Part shown: positions 7,292 through 15,542 of the stretch, piece after piece
Position numbering within the stretch: the stretch's first letter is position 1
Layout of the letters: each line of letters starts with the position of its first letter
NCBI GenBank assembly: GCA_016179865.1
Contig: JACPCJ010000105.1
Coordinates: 1 to 32,975, forward strand
Origin: Actinomycetota bacterium
Lineage (GTDB): Bacteria; Actinomycetota; Acidimicrobiia; IMCC26256; JACPCJ01
Direction: 5' to 3'
Length of the DNA stretch: 32,975 nt
Notes under the pieces: generated by a model
Databases searched by the model: none
What the model was told of the DNA's origin: nothing
What the model saw: only the letters and a program-made list of their open reading frames with translations
Translations under genes and position numbers: made by a program

Positions 7292-8911
7292 TCAGTCGCC
7301 GAGGAGGCGGCGAGCGATGACCCGAAGGCAGAGGGTCTCGTCGGCGCCCTCGAAGATCGACAGCACCCGGGCGTCCACGAAGTAGCGCGAGACGGCGTAC
7401 TCCTCGGCGTAGCCCATGCCCCCGTGGATCTGTTGGGCCTCGCGGGTGACCCACTCCGCGGCCCGGCAGACGTAGGCCTTGACCATCGCCGCCCCCAGCG
7501 CCCCCTCACCTCTCGCCATCTGGCGAGCCACGTCGTAGGCGAACTGCCGGCCCGCCTGGATGAGGGCGGCCATGCGGACGAGCTTCGCCTTCGTGAGCTG
7601 GTAGTCGCCGACGGGCGTCCCGAAGACGGTTCGCTCGTGGGCGTACTCGCGGGCGGCGTCAAAGGCGGCCTGCATCACCCCCACGGCCCGGGCCGCGGTC
7701 TGGAGGCGGCCGTTCTCGAAGCCCTCCATTTGCAGGTAGAAGCCCTTCCCGAGCCCCTCATCGCCGCCGACGAGGTTCTCCTCGGGCACGAACCAGTCGT
7801 CGAACGAGACCTCGAACGAGTGCATGCCCCGGTACCCGAGCGTGTCGATGGCCCGGCCTTCCATGACCCCGCCGTCGGCCTCGAAGCGGAATTCGTGGCC
7901 GGCGGCCTCGGGCTTGTCGACGACGAAGAGCGAGAGGCCCCGGTGACCCTTGGAGCGATCGGGGTCGGTGCGGGCCAGCACCATGAGGGTGTTGGCGCGG
8001 CCGGCGAAGGTGGCCCAGGTTTTTACGCCCCGGATGCGGTAACCGCCTTCGACCGCGGTGGCCATCACCGAGAGGTTGGCGACATCGGAGCCGAAGTCGG
8101 GCTCGGTCACCATCACGCCGACCATGGCCTCGCCGGTGGCGATCTTCGGGAGCCAGCGCTGCTTCTGCTCCTCGGTCCCGCCCTTGACGATGGCCCGGGT
8201 GAGGATCTCGGGCCGGGTGATGAGCGAGCCCCCGATGCCGAGGCTGCCCCACGACAACTCCTCGGTGGCGATGACCATGCCCAGGTAGTCGGACTCGCCG
8301 CCCCCCGCGTACCCCCCGTACTCCTCGGGGACCGAAAGGCCGAAGGCCCCCAGGTCGGCCAGCCCCGAGATGAGGTCCTCGGGCACGTCGCCGTTGGTGC
8401 GGTGGACGTGCTCGGCGACGGGCCGGATCTTGTCCTCGGCGAAGCGGCGGAAGGTCGCGCTGACGAGTTCGAACTCATCGGAGAGGTGGGCGGGCCCGCA
8501 GCCCTGCTTGACCACCTCGGCGGCGAGTGCCTCGATCGCCTCGGGGCTTCGTTCCGCCTGGACGAACGCTCCCGCGGGCGAGAGCGCCGCCGGGTCGACA
8601 CCCCATTCCTGGTCGCGGCCGATGAGGCGGGAGACGAAGTCGGTGATGGCGTCGGCGATGTAGAACCGGGCGAGGGCGGCCTCGAAGTCGCCGTACTCGC
8701 CGTAGGCCAGCATGCTCCGGCAGCCGGCGAGGGCGCTGGCGGCGTGGGCGAGGTCGTAGGCGAAGATCTGGTGCTCGTCGAGCTTGGCGACGGAGATGGG
8801 CCCTTCGTTGATTGGGCCGTCGGTGGAGAGTTCCTTCAGGTGGGCAGCGGCGAGGTCGAGGGCCTGCGACGCTGTCTCGACCGCGGCCTGTGCCTGTTCG
8901 AGGTCGGGCAT
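7292..8911 (-). CDS. mcd: Acyl-CoA dehydrogenase with N-terminal extension, likely (2S)-methylsuccinyl-CoA dehydrogenase (Mcd)
   Basis: The protein has 539 aa, far longer than the usual ~380 aa. Residues 1-~165 form an extra helical N-terminal domain. The rest is a normal acyl-CoA dehydrogenase with VPEEYGG, TEPDFGSD, GVKTWATFAGRAN, an arginine-rich core and the C-terminal FAD/catalytic region IFEGADE with the putative base E521. The length, the extension and the W-x-T-F-A-G-R-A segment match methylsuccinyl-CoA dehydrogenase of the ethylmalonyl-CoA pathway, which oxidises (2S)-methylsuccinyl-CoA to mesaconyl-C1-CoA and passes electrons to ETF. The start is ATG at 8911 with a leaderless-type promoter. 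The upstream ABC gene ends 47 bp away on the same strand. An alternative is a long-form acyl-CoA dehydrogenase of another branched substrate. Confidence 0.82.
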   Translation of the reverse strand: MPDLEQAQAAVETASQALDLAAAHLKELSTDGPINEGPISVAKLDEHQIFAYDLAHAASALAGCRSMLAYGEYGDFEAALARFYIADAITDFVSRLIGRDQEWGVDPAALSPAGAFVQAERSPEAIEALAAEVVKQGCGPAHLSDEFELVSATFRRFAEDKIRPVAEHVHRTNGDVPEDLISGLADLGAFGLSVPEEYGGYAGGGESDYLGMVIATEELSWGSLGIGGSLITRPEILTRAIVKGGTEEQKQRWLPKIATGEAMVGVMVTEPDFGSDVANLSVMATAVEGGYRIRGVKTWATFAGRANTLMVLARTDPDRSKGHRGLSLFVVDKPEAAGHEFRFEADGGVMEGRAIDTLGYRGMHSFEVSFDDWFVPEENLVGGDEGLGKGFYLQMEGFENGRLQTAARAVGVMQAAFDAAREYAHERTVFGTPVGDYQLTKAKLVRMAALIQAGRQFAYDVARQMARGEGALGAAMVKAYVCRAAEWVTREAQQIHGGMGYAEEYAVSRYFVDARVLSIFEGADETLCLRVIARRLLGD

Positions 8912-8918
8912 GCCGGGG

Positions 8919-8924
8919 AGCGTA
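8919..8924 (-). promoter_or_regulatory. -10 box of the Mcd-like gene
   Basis: On the minus strand TACGCT lies 7 nt before the ATG at 8911, in the 47-bp gap after the ABC transporter gene. It predicts a separate leaderless transcript for the dehydrogenase. A small GC hairpin (ATGGG...CCCAT, 8928-8949) sits just upstream and may end the ABC transcript. Confidence 0.5.
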
Positions 8925-8958
8925 GTGATGGGCCCTGCGGGCCTCCCATTCCGGCCCG

Positions 8959-10869
8959 CTACATCCCGGCGGTGGCAGCCTGGTCGCGGTACTGGGTGCG
9001 GTACAGCTCGGCGTACAGGCCGCCGGCCGCCATCAACTCGGCGTGGGGCCCGTGCTGGGCGATGCGCCCACCGTCGAGCACGAGGATGGTGTCGGCCGAG
9101 ACGATGGTCGACAGCCGGTGGGCGATCACGAGGCTGGTGCGCCCGGCGAGGGCGTCGGCGAGGGCCCGCTGGATGAGCAGCTCCGACTCGGAGTCGAGGT
9201 GCGACGTGGCCTCGTCGAGGATGACGACCGCCGGGTCCTTGAGGAGCATGCGGGCGATGGCGAGGCGCTGCTTCTCGCCCCCCGACAGCCGGTACCCCCG
9301 GTCGCCCACCACCGTTTCGTAGGCGTCGGGCAGCGAGGCGATGAGGTCGTGGATGCGGGCCATCCGGCAGGCCTCGACCATCTCGTCGTCGGTGGCGTCG
9401 GGGCGGGCGTAGCGGAGGTTCTCGGCGATCGACACGTGGTACAGGTGCGGGTCCTGGGGCACGACGCCGATGGCGGCCCGCAGCGATTCGAGGGTGAGGT
9501 CGCGCACGTCGTGCCCATCGAGGAGCACCCGGCCGCCCGTCACGTCGTACAGCCGGGGCACGAGGCTCACGAGGGTGCTCTTGCCCGCTCCGGACGGGCC
9601 GACGAGGGCGACCATCTCGCCGGGACGGGCGGTGAACGACACGTCGACCAAGACCGGGCCGCTGCTCGCCGGGGTGAGCGTCGGCGCGTCCTGTTCGAGG
9701 CTTGCCAGCCCTGTGCCCGTGCCCGAGTACTCGAAGGTGACGTGGTCGAAGGCCACCTCGCCGCCCGTTCCCCGCTCTGAGGGGCCGCTCGGGCCCCGGG
9801 GGCCCTGGAGCTCGACAGCGTCAGGGCGTTCCTCCACGCCGAGGGGGAGGTCGAGCACCTCGAAGACTCGCTCGAAGGCCACGAAGGCGGTGAGGATCTC
9901 GACCCGGGCGTTGGTGAGCTGGGTGAGCGGCTGGTACAGGCGCTGCACGTAGGCAGCGAAGGCCACGATGGTGCCGATGGAGATGGCGCCCGAGATGACC
10001 ATGCGTGCGCCGAGCCAGTAGACGGCGGCGGTGCCCAGGGCGGCGACCAGGCCGAGGACCAGAATCAGTGCTCGCATCAGCATGGCCGAGCGCACGCCGG
10101 CCTTGCGCACCAGGTCGGCGCGGTTGGCGAACTGGCCCGTCTCGCGGGCCCGGCGGCCGAAGAGGATCATGAGCAGGGCGCCGGCCACGTTGAACCGCTC
10201 GGTCATGCGGTTGCTCATGGCCGCGTTGTGGTCCATCTGCTCGCGGGTCACGTCGGTCAGCCGGGCGCCGATGCGGCGGGCCGCGAACACGAATCCGGGG
10301 AGCACGGCCAGGGTGGCGAGGGTGAGGCGCCATTCCAGGGTGAACATCACGATGAGGGTGGTGGCGACGCCGATGGTGTTCGACGTCACGGTGCCGAGGG
10401 TGTTGGTCAGTGCTCGCTGGGCGCCGACGACGTCGTTGTTCAGCCGCGAGACGAGCGCACCCGTCTGGGTGCGGGTGAAGAAGGCGACCGGCATCTGCTG
10501 GACGTGGTCGAACAGGGCGACCCGCAGGTCGTAGATGAGGCCCTCGCCGATGCTGGCCGAGCACCACCGTTCGCCGATGCCGAGGACGGCGTTGAGCACG
10601 AAGACGCCGATGGTGGCGGTGGCCAGCGCGGTGACGAGGCCCTGGTCCTTGTCGGGGATGGCGTGGTCGATGATTCCGCGCAGGAGCAGCGGCGGAATCA
10701 CGTCGAGCAGCGCTTCGACGACGATGACGCCGAGGAAGACGCCGATGATGACCCGGTAGGGCCTGGCGAAGCCGAGGACGCGCCGAACGAGGGCTCGATT
10801 GATTCGGGCCCCCTCGACCTCGTCGCGGCCGTGCCGGAACCCCCACGCCGCGTGCCACATCCCAGCCAT
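8959..10869 (-). CDS. ABC exporter half-transporter (fused permease and ATPase)
   Basis: This 636-aa type IV exporter half has an N-terminal six-helix transmembrane domain (residues ~35-330) with the coupling-region motif FFTRTQTGALVSRLNNDV. The ATPase domain from ~370 has Walker A GPSGAGKST (~423-431), Q-loop VVPQDPHLY, signature LSGGEKQR (~527), Walker B VVILDEATS with an intact catalytic Glu (~550) and H-loop IAHRLS. All ATPase motifs are canonical, so a homodimer is plausible, exporting lipids, peptides or drugs; the substrate is not readable. The linker between the two domains (GPRGPSGPSERGTGG) is low-complexity and coincides with a copy of a small GC hairpin repeat. The start is ATG at 10869 with a TACGGT box 9 nt upstream. 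Confidence 0.93.
   Translation of the reverse strand: MAGMWHAAWGFRHGRDEVEGARINRALVRRVLGFARPYRVIIGVFLGVIVVEALLDVIPPLLLRGIIDHAIPDKDQGLVTALATATIGVFVLNAVLGIGERWCSASIGEGLIYDLRVALFDHVQQMPVAFFTRTQTGALVSRLNNDVVGAQRALTNTLGTVTSNTIGVATTLIVMFTLEWRLTLATLAVLPGFVFAARRIGARLTDVTREQMDHNAAMSNRMTERFNVAGALLMILFGRRARETGQFANRADLVRKAGVRSAMLMRALILVLGLVAALGTAAVYWLGARMVISGAISIGTIVAFAAYVQRLYQPLTQLTNARVEILTAFVAFERVFEVLDLPLGVEERPDAVELQGPRGPSGPSERGTGGEVAFDHVTFEYSGTGTGLASLEQDAPTLTPASSGPVLVDVSFTARPGEMVALVGPSGAGKSTLVSLVPRLYDVTGGRVLLDGHDVRDLTLESLRAAIGVVPQDPHLYHVSIAENLRYARPDATDDEMVEACRMARIHDLIASLPDAYETVVGDRGYRLSGGEKQRLAIARMLLKDPAVVILDEATSHLDSESELLIQRALADALAGRTSLVIAHRLSTIVSADTILVLDGGRIAQHGPHAELMAAGGLYAELYRTQYRDQAATAGM
9772..9795 (+). 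repeat. Copy 1 of a 24-bp hairpin repeat, inside the ABC linker
   Basis: CCGCTCTGAGGGGCCGCTCG plus GGCC matches copies at 16806-16829 and 21232-21254 with one mismatch, or one mismatch and one indel. It forms GGGGCC-GCTCG-GGCCCC. Here it lies within a coding gene and has no -10 box after it, unlike the other two copies. Confidence 0.55.
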
Positions 10870-10878
10870 GTGGCGTCC

Positions 10879-10884
10879 ACCGTA
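10879..10884 (-). promoter_or_regulatory. -10 box of the ABC half-transporter gene
   Basis: On the minus strand TACGGT lies 9 nt before the ATG at 10869. It is one of the recurrent near-start TAnnnT boxes of this window. The 92 bp from here to the end of the lipoprotein gene at 10977 contain no other feature that I can see. Confidence 0.45.
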
Positions 10885-10976
10885 CCGGGCCGGTGTCGGC
10901 TCGCTGACTCAGCGGGGTGGATTCCTGGGGCTGCTCCGGCTGCGCGTGGCGCTGCGGAGGGAAGTACCCGCGGCGA

Positions 10977-11453
10977 TCAGCGACATGTCTCGGGATAGTC
11001 CCCAACCGCGTCGGGTTCAGCGTTTGGGACCAGCCAGCTGCACACGTCGTCGATTCGAGCTTGAGTGAGAGCCGTCTTGCAGGACGCCACGTTCAAGGGC
11101 TGGATGGAGCCCTCCTCAAAGGCGTGGGCCTCGCAGAAGACGTCCCGGTACTCGAGCCACAGCCGTTGCGATTCGGCGAGTGCTTCCGACCGCGCGCCTG
11201 CGTGAGGCCGGACGTCGGTAAGGACGTCCTCCAGCTTCCCTTCTGCATCACGAAGCTCGCCAATAGCGCAATCGTTCAGATCCGCTTGGGTGCTGCCATC
11301 GCACGCGGCGTCCGTGCCCTCAGTGGCGGTGGCCGCCGTCGAATCGGGCTCGGCGTCTTCCGCATCTTCTCCGCCGGCGCTGCACGAGACCATGAAGAGA
11401 AGCATCCCCAACACCGCGAGTCCGAGGCATACGCGGCGCTGGCGCGGCGTCAC
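10977..11453 (-). CDS. LprI-like (DUF1311) lipoprotein
   Basis: The protein has 158 aa when started at GTG 11453, which overlaps the stop of the upstream small membrane protein as GTGA. An upstream in-frame start at 11534 would add 27 residues ahead of the signal peptide and is less likely. The N-terminus has arginines, a hydrophobic core (LGLAVLGMLLFM) and a lipobox-like MVSC with C24. The mature part has the DUF1311/LprI pattern: paired cysteines (ACDGSTQADLNDC), a Leu/Glu helix, then SQRLWLEYRDVFC and a later cysteine before LTQARIDDVC. In Mycobacterium, LprI inhibits lysozyme. Downstream of an RHS tip, an immunity or envelope-protection role is attractive but is inference. Confidence 0.78.
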   Translation of the reverse strand: MTPRQRRVCLGLAVLGMLLFMVSCSAGGEDAEDAEPDSTAATATEGTDAACDGSTQADLNDCAIGELRDAEGKLEDVLTDVRPHAGARSEALAESQRLWLEYRDVFCEAHAFEEGSIQPLNVASCKTALTQARIDDVCSWLVPNAEPDAVGDYPETCR

Positions 11454-11725
11454 CTGGGAGGGCGTGGTGCACTCCCGCGACAACGACCGGCGATCTCGTG
11501 ACCGAATTCCTGATGGAAGTTCCGATCTAGCCACTTACCCCTCTGCCATCCGAGAGCACGCACAACCGGCCAGGCAATCAGCCATGTGACCGCGGCAACC
11601 CAGAGTCCGAAGAGTGCGAAGACCGCGGCTGGAGGGAGCGCAGCAGCCAGATTGAACGCGATCGGATGCGCGTGCTCGGTCTGAAGCCACCAGACCCGAG
11701 AGCGACTCATCAGCGTGTCACGCAC
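11450..11725 (-). CDS. Small membrane protein, function unknown
   Basis: This 91-aa protein starts at GTG 11725 with a strong GGAGGG ribosome site 7 nt upstream; ATG 11710 is an alternative. It has a short N-terminal tail, a hydrophobic stretch from about residue 22 to 53 (PIAFNLAAALPPAAVFALF and VAAVTWLIAWPVV) that can form one long or two short membrane helices, and a basic C-terminus. The stop overlaps the start of the LprI-like lipoprotein (GTGA), so the two are translationally coupled. It sits directly after the RHS tip on the same strand, the usual place for an immunity gene, but I recognise no family. Confidence 0.65.
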   Translation of the reverse strand: MRDTLMSRSRVWWLQTEHAHPIAFNLAAALPPAAVFALFGLWVAAVTWLIAWPVVRALGWQRGKWLDRNFHQEFGHEIAGRCRGSAPRPPR

Positions 11726-11816
11726 GGCAGTTCCCTCCGCTGGTTCTTCCGACGCTCACCCGGGTGAATCCATATGACGCCCGAATGCACTTGTTCTGGC
11801 GCGCAGTCTCGTGGAT

Positions 11817-12932
11817 CTAGCTGCTGCCCAGGGCGATGATGATCCCCGAAGCGATCCCGCAGGCAACCGCAGCTGGCCCGGCGAACGTCGAGCAGCCGAC
11901 AACTGATGCAATCACCTGCCCGATCTGCGCCCCAGGATTGCTCAACTTCTGCGACCAACCCTTGACCTCGCTCTTGCTCCAGTAGAGCGAGCAGGACAGA
12001 TACCCGCATTTCTGGTAGTTGGCGATCCTGACGCGAGCTTGCTGGATGCTCGATGCACGACTCGGACGGAGCCCACGTGGATCAACTCGAGCAGTCGGTC
12101 TGGAATCCGCGTAGGCGAAGGGCGTTACAGCGCTACCGGCGGGTTCAGGTGGAAGTGGGTCTCCCGCCAGGAACCGGCCGGTGCGTGCGTCGTAGTCCCT
12201 CGCACGGAGGTGGTACAGGCCGGACCTCCCGTCCAGGTACTCGCCGGTGAAGCGGGCGGGGTTGGCGGGTGAGAGGGGCTCTTCGTCGGTCTGGCGGGCG
12301 GCGCCGAAAGGCTCGTAGCCGTAGGAGGAGTTCACGGCCCCGGCCTGGTCGGTGAGGGTGCGCACGGAACCGACGGCGTCGTGGGTGACGAAGCGGGTGG
12401 TGGGGTCGGCGCTGGCGGGGTCGTTGGTGAGGGCCAACAGCTCGGTGCCGGCGTAGGTATAGGTGCGGGCGTCGGCGGTCACCCCTCCAAGGAACTCGGT
12501 CTCCTCCACGAGCAGGTGGTAGGCGGCGTTGGGGTCCCAGAGGTAGTCGGTGCGCACCCCGGCCGACTGGTCGGCGGGCAGGGTCTCGGCGGAGAGGCGC
12601 TTGCCGTCCCCGTCGTAACGGTAGCGGTCCACGATGGGGCCGGAAATGTGGGCGGCGTGGCGATCGGCGGCGTCGCAGGCGAAGGTCTCGTCGCCCCGGC
12701 GGGTCTCGTTGCCGTTCTCGTCGAAGGCGTAGGTGACGGGCAGCCCGATGACGGGGCGCTCCTCGACGAGTTGGTCGGAGTCGTCGTACGAGTAGGTGGT
12801 GGTGCCCAGGAGTCGGGCCTCCGAGAGCCGGTTCCCCACCGGGTCGTAGCCCCACTCGACGAAGTCGGTGGCGCAGTCGGCGAAGCAGACGCGGGTCAAC
12901 CGGTCGAGGTCGTCGTAGGCGTAGGTCTCGTC
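11817..12932 (-). pseudogene. 5'-truncated RHS-repeat core with variable C-terminal tip
   Basis: The frame opens directly after a TGA (12933-12935) with YAYDDLDRL, a typical RHS repeat, and has no plausible start except TTG 12899, so the long N-terminal part is missing. About 280 residues of YD-type repeats follow (YDPVGNRL, YAFDENGNETRRG, YRYDGDGKRL), then the RHS core GLYHLRARDYDARTGRF and DP motif, then VDPRGL, which marks the switch to a variable tip of ~85 residues. The tip has GYLSCSLYWSKSEVKGW and a hydrophobic Gly/Ala end (VIASVVGCSTFAG, GIASGIIIALG). The frame ends with TAG at 11817 but stays open for 32 more codons to a TGA at 11718. RHS tips are often contact-dependent toxins; this copy looks like an orphan tip. 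Confidence 0.8.
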
Positions 12933-13002
12933 TCAACAACTCGTCATCAACCGGGGTGAATCCTGCTCGGGTCTGTACGCCGAAAATCTTTTCGTTATAT
13001 CC

Positions 13003-13031
13003 TTGACATTCGGGCGAACACGTGGTTGGAT
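13003..13031 (+). promoter_or_regulatory. SigA-like promoter before the HNH nuclease gene
   Basis: TTGACA (13003-13008) is a perfect -35 hexamer, 17 bp from TTGGAT (13026-13031), a weak -10. It lies in a 214-bp gap (12933-13146) between the broken RHS 5' end and the nuclease gene. This is the most A/T-rich spot of the region and includes a CGAAAA-TC-TTTTCG hairpin at 12981-12994. I see no gene in the gap. Confidence 0.5.
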
Positions 13032-13146
13032 GGTGGCAGCCGCCGGTTCGAAGGCCCCAGGCGGCGGATGTCAGTTCTTCGGGCCCTCCTCGCTTCCCCG
13101 CTCGATCCGTTGTGCGCGTCCCGTCGTGGGAGGAAGGAGGGTTCCC

Positions 13147-14331
13147 GTGTCGATCCGGTTGGCCACCAAGGCCCTGCGCGACGCCCTCTCCGGTCTCGAG
13201 CCCGCCCTCTACTCGGGCGAGGACGCGGCGGTGCTGGCCGAGGACCTGGCCACGACCGAGAAGGTGGTGGCGGGCGCTCGGGCGGCAATGGCAGCGCGGG
13301 CAGCCGAATGCGGGGCGCATCGGGGAGCGGGCCACGCCTCTCCCACCGAGTGGATGGCCCGGCTCACGGGGAAGACCCCCGGTGAGGCCCGCCGAGAGCT
13401 CGAGACCACGGCCGCCCTCGACCAGTTGAGCCCCGAGACCAAGGCCGACGTGGCCCAGGGCGCCCTGTCGTTGGCCGAGGTCGAAGAGATCGCCAAGACC
13501 GAACAGGCGTGCCCGGGTTCCGAGGCCGAGATGCGCGACGTGGTGAAGGCAAAGGGCCTCCGGGGCGCCCGGGAGAAGGGCCGGCGGCTCCGCCAGGCCG
13601 CCACCGACATCGACGAGCTCGATCGCAAGCGTCGTGACGCCCGCCAGTTCTCCCACTGGGAAGACGAGTTGGGAATGATCTGGTTCAAGGGGGCCCTGCG
13701 CCCCGAAGACGGGGTTCCCTTCGTCGAACGCCTCGAGCGCGAGTCCGAGCGGCTGTGGCGCGACGGGGACCGGGAGTCCACCCGCGCCCAACGCCTCTCG
13801 GATGCCTTCCTGCGAATGGTGAACGGCGAGGGCGAGGGGAACGCCAAGGGCACCACCGACCTCGTCGTGGTCTGGGATATGACCCAGGGCACCTGCCACA
13901 TCCCCGGCGTCGGGTTCGTCCACCCCGATTCGGCAAGGGCCGAGGCGGTCAACGCCTTCTTCACCGCCGTCACCCACGACGGCGTGGATATCCAGCACGT
14001 GAAGCGCCTGGGCCGGAAGCCCTCGGTCGAGATGCTCGTGGCCCTGGGGCTCGGGTCACCGCCGGACTTCGACGGGGCGGTGTGTGTGGACTGCGGGGAT
14101 CGCGCGTGGCTCGACTACGACCACGTGGACCCGTACGCCCACTGCCAAGAGACCGCTCTTGCCAACCTGGAGCCCCGGTGCCGGGGCAAGAAGTGCCACC
14201 AGGCCAAGACCGAGCGCGACCGCGAGGTGGGGCTCCTGGGCCCCGACCCAGCCAAGCGGAGAGCCGGCTCCACACGACCGACGGCACGCCGGACGAAGGC
14301 CACCCGCCCGGAGCGGGCGAGGGCACCGTGA
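13147..14331 (+). CDS. DUF222/HNH endonuclease-domain protein
   Basis: The protein has 394 aa when started at GTG 13147, which has an AGGAGG ribosome site; the open frame runs further upstream without a better start. The N-terminal ~280 residues are the helical DUF222 domain found with HNH nucleases in actinobacterial 13E12-type repeat families (LTGKTPGEARRELETTAAL, LSLAEVEEIAK). The C-terminus has an HNH core: CVDCGD (~313-316), DYDHVDP with H326, then NLEPRC and KCHQAKTERD, providing the zinc cysteines and catalytic histidines. These genes are multi-copy and mobile-looking in actinobacteria, and their biological role is unsettled. It lies next to the RHS break point, which fits a recombination-prone site. 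Confidence 0.88.
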   Translation: MSIRLATKALRDALSGLEPALYSGEDAAVLAEDLATTEKVVAGARAAMAARAAECGAHRGAGHASPTEWMARLTGKTPGEARRELETTAALDQLSPETKADVAQGALSLAEVEEIAKTEQACPGSEAEMRDVVKAKGLRGAREKGRRLRQAATDIDELDRKRRDARQFSHWEDELGMIWFKGALRPEDGVPFVERLERESERLWRDGDRESTRAQRLSDAFLRMVNGEGEGNAKGTTDLVVVWDMTQGTCHIPGVGFVHPDSARAEAVNAFFTAVTHDGVDIQHVKRLGRKPSVEMLVALGLGSPPDFDGAVCVDCGDRAWLDYDHVDPYAHCQETALANLEPRCRGKKCHQAKTERDREVGLLGPDPAKRRAGSTRPTARRTKATRPERARAP

Positions 14332-14352
14332 GGGAGCCGAGCGCCCGGCGCG

Positions 14353-14358
14353 TAATGT
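14353..14358 (+). promoter_or_regulatory. -10 box of the second acyl-CoA dehydrogenase gene
   Basis: TAATGT lies 8 nt before the GTG at 14367. The box itself contains the in-frame ATG at 14355. If the box is used, translation should start at GTG 14367, giving a protein four residues shorter than the ATG version. Confidence 0.45.
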
Positions 14359-15530
14359 CAGCCTCCGTGACGAGCACCGACCCCGAACTGCGGGAGGCGA
14401 TCCGGGAGACCGTGCGCGACTTCGTGCGCCGCGACGTGATCCCCGTGGCGTCCGACCTCGAACACGCCGACGCATATCCCACCGACCTGATCGCCACGAT
14501 GCGCGACCTGGGGCTGTTCGGGATCACGATCCCCGAGGAGTACGGAGGGCTGGGCCTCGACCTCCTGACCTATGTCGGGGTGATCGAGGAACTCTGCTAT
14601 GGGTGGATGTCGCTCTCGGGCGTCCTCAACACCCATCTCATCACCGCCCACCTGCTGGTCCACCACGGCACCAACGACCAGAAGGAGCGGTGGCTGCCCC
14701 GGCTGGCCGCCGGTGAGATCCGGGGCTGCCTGTCGCTCTCCGAATCCGACGCCGGCTCCGACACCCGCAACATCTCGTGCCGGGCCGAGCGGGACGGGGA
14801 GGAGTACGTCATCACCGGCACCAAGATGTGGGTGACCAATGGGGTCCAGGCCGGGCTCGTGTCACTGGCGGCACGCACCGACGAGGGCATCACGGCCTTC
14901 ATGGTCGAGAAGGAGCCGGGCGAGGAGCGCTTCGGCGGCATCGCGGTGAGCCGCAACATCGGCAAGCTCGGCTACAAGGGGCTGGAGACGGTCGAGATGG
15001 TCTACGACGGTCACCGGGTGGGTGCTGACTGCGCGCTCGGCGGCCCCGAGGGTCTCGGCCACGGACTCGGCTTCATCCTCTCGGCCCTCGAATTGGGGCG
15101 GGTCAACATCGCCGCCCGGGCGGTCGGCGTGGCCCGAGCCGCCTTCGACGCCTCCATCAACTACGCCCGAGAGCGGCGCACCTTCGGCAAGCCCATCGCC
15201 GACCACCAGGCCATCCAGATCAAGCTGGCCGACATGGCGACGAAGATCGAAGCGGCTCGACTGCTCACTTTGTCGGCGGCCGAGAAGAAGCAGGCGGGGG
15301 AGCGAGCCGACGTCGAGGCCGGCATGGCGAAGCTGTTCGCGTCAGAGACCGCCTTCGAGGTCGCCGTCGAGGCGATGCGCATCCACGGGGGCGTGGGCTA
15401 CACGACCGAGCTTCCCGTCGAGCGCTACTACCGGGACACCCCGCTCATGCTGATCGGCGAGGGCACCAACGAGATCCAGCGATTGGTCATCGCCCGCGGG
15501 CTGCTCCGTAGGCTCGACGAGAAGAGTTGA
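14355..15530 (+). CDS. Acyl-CoA dehydrogenase
   Basis: This 391-aa protein has the usual length and full set of family motifs: TIPEEYGGLGLD, SESDAGSDT (substrate/FAD side), TGTKMWVTNG, RTFGKPIADHQAIQ, AMRIHGGVGYT and the catalytic segment MLIGEGTNEIQ with the Glu base. It oxidises an acyl-CoA to the trans-2-enoyl-CoA and feeds ETF; the chain specificity is not readable. The start is ATG 14355 or GTG 14367. It lies 23 bp after the HNH gene but has its own -10 box. It is not the paralogue with the long N-terminal extension, so it probably serves beta-oxidation or branched-chain amino acid breakdown. The next gene, vapC, converges on it with a 12-bp gap. Confidence 0.93.
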   Translation: MSASVTSTDPELREAIRETVRDFVRRDVIPVASDLEHADAYPTDLIATMRDLGLFGITIPEEYGGLGLDLLTYVGVIEELCYGWMSLSGVLNTHLITAHLLVHHGTNDQKERWLPRLAAGEIRGCLSLSESDAGSDTRNISCRAERDGEEYVITGTKMWVTNGVQAGLVSLAARTDEGITAFMVEKEPGEERFGGIAVSRNIGKLGYKGLETVEMVYDGHRVGADCALGGPEGLGHGLGFILSALELGRVNIAARAVGVARAAFDASINYARERRTFGKPIADHQAIQIKLADMATKIEAARLLTLSAAEKKQAGERADVEAGMAKLFASETAFEVAVEAMRIHGGVGYTTELPVERYYRDTPLMLIGEGTNEIQRLVIARGLLRRLDEKS

Positions 15531-15542
15531 GCGCAGTCGGAG

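Noticed and set aside
7424-9322. Plus-strand frame of 632 codons opposite the Mcd-like gene
   Set aside because: It is antisense to a clear acyl-CoA dehydrogenase and ABC gene, with composition typical of a reverse frame.
12145-13998. Minus-strand frame of 617 codons opposite the HNH gene and RHS
   Set aside because: It is rich in Arg/Pro/Gly, has no motif, and overlaps two coding regions in other frames. It is a shadow.
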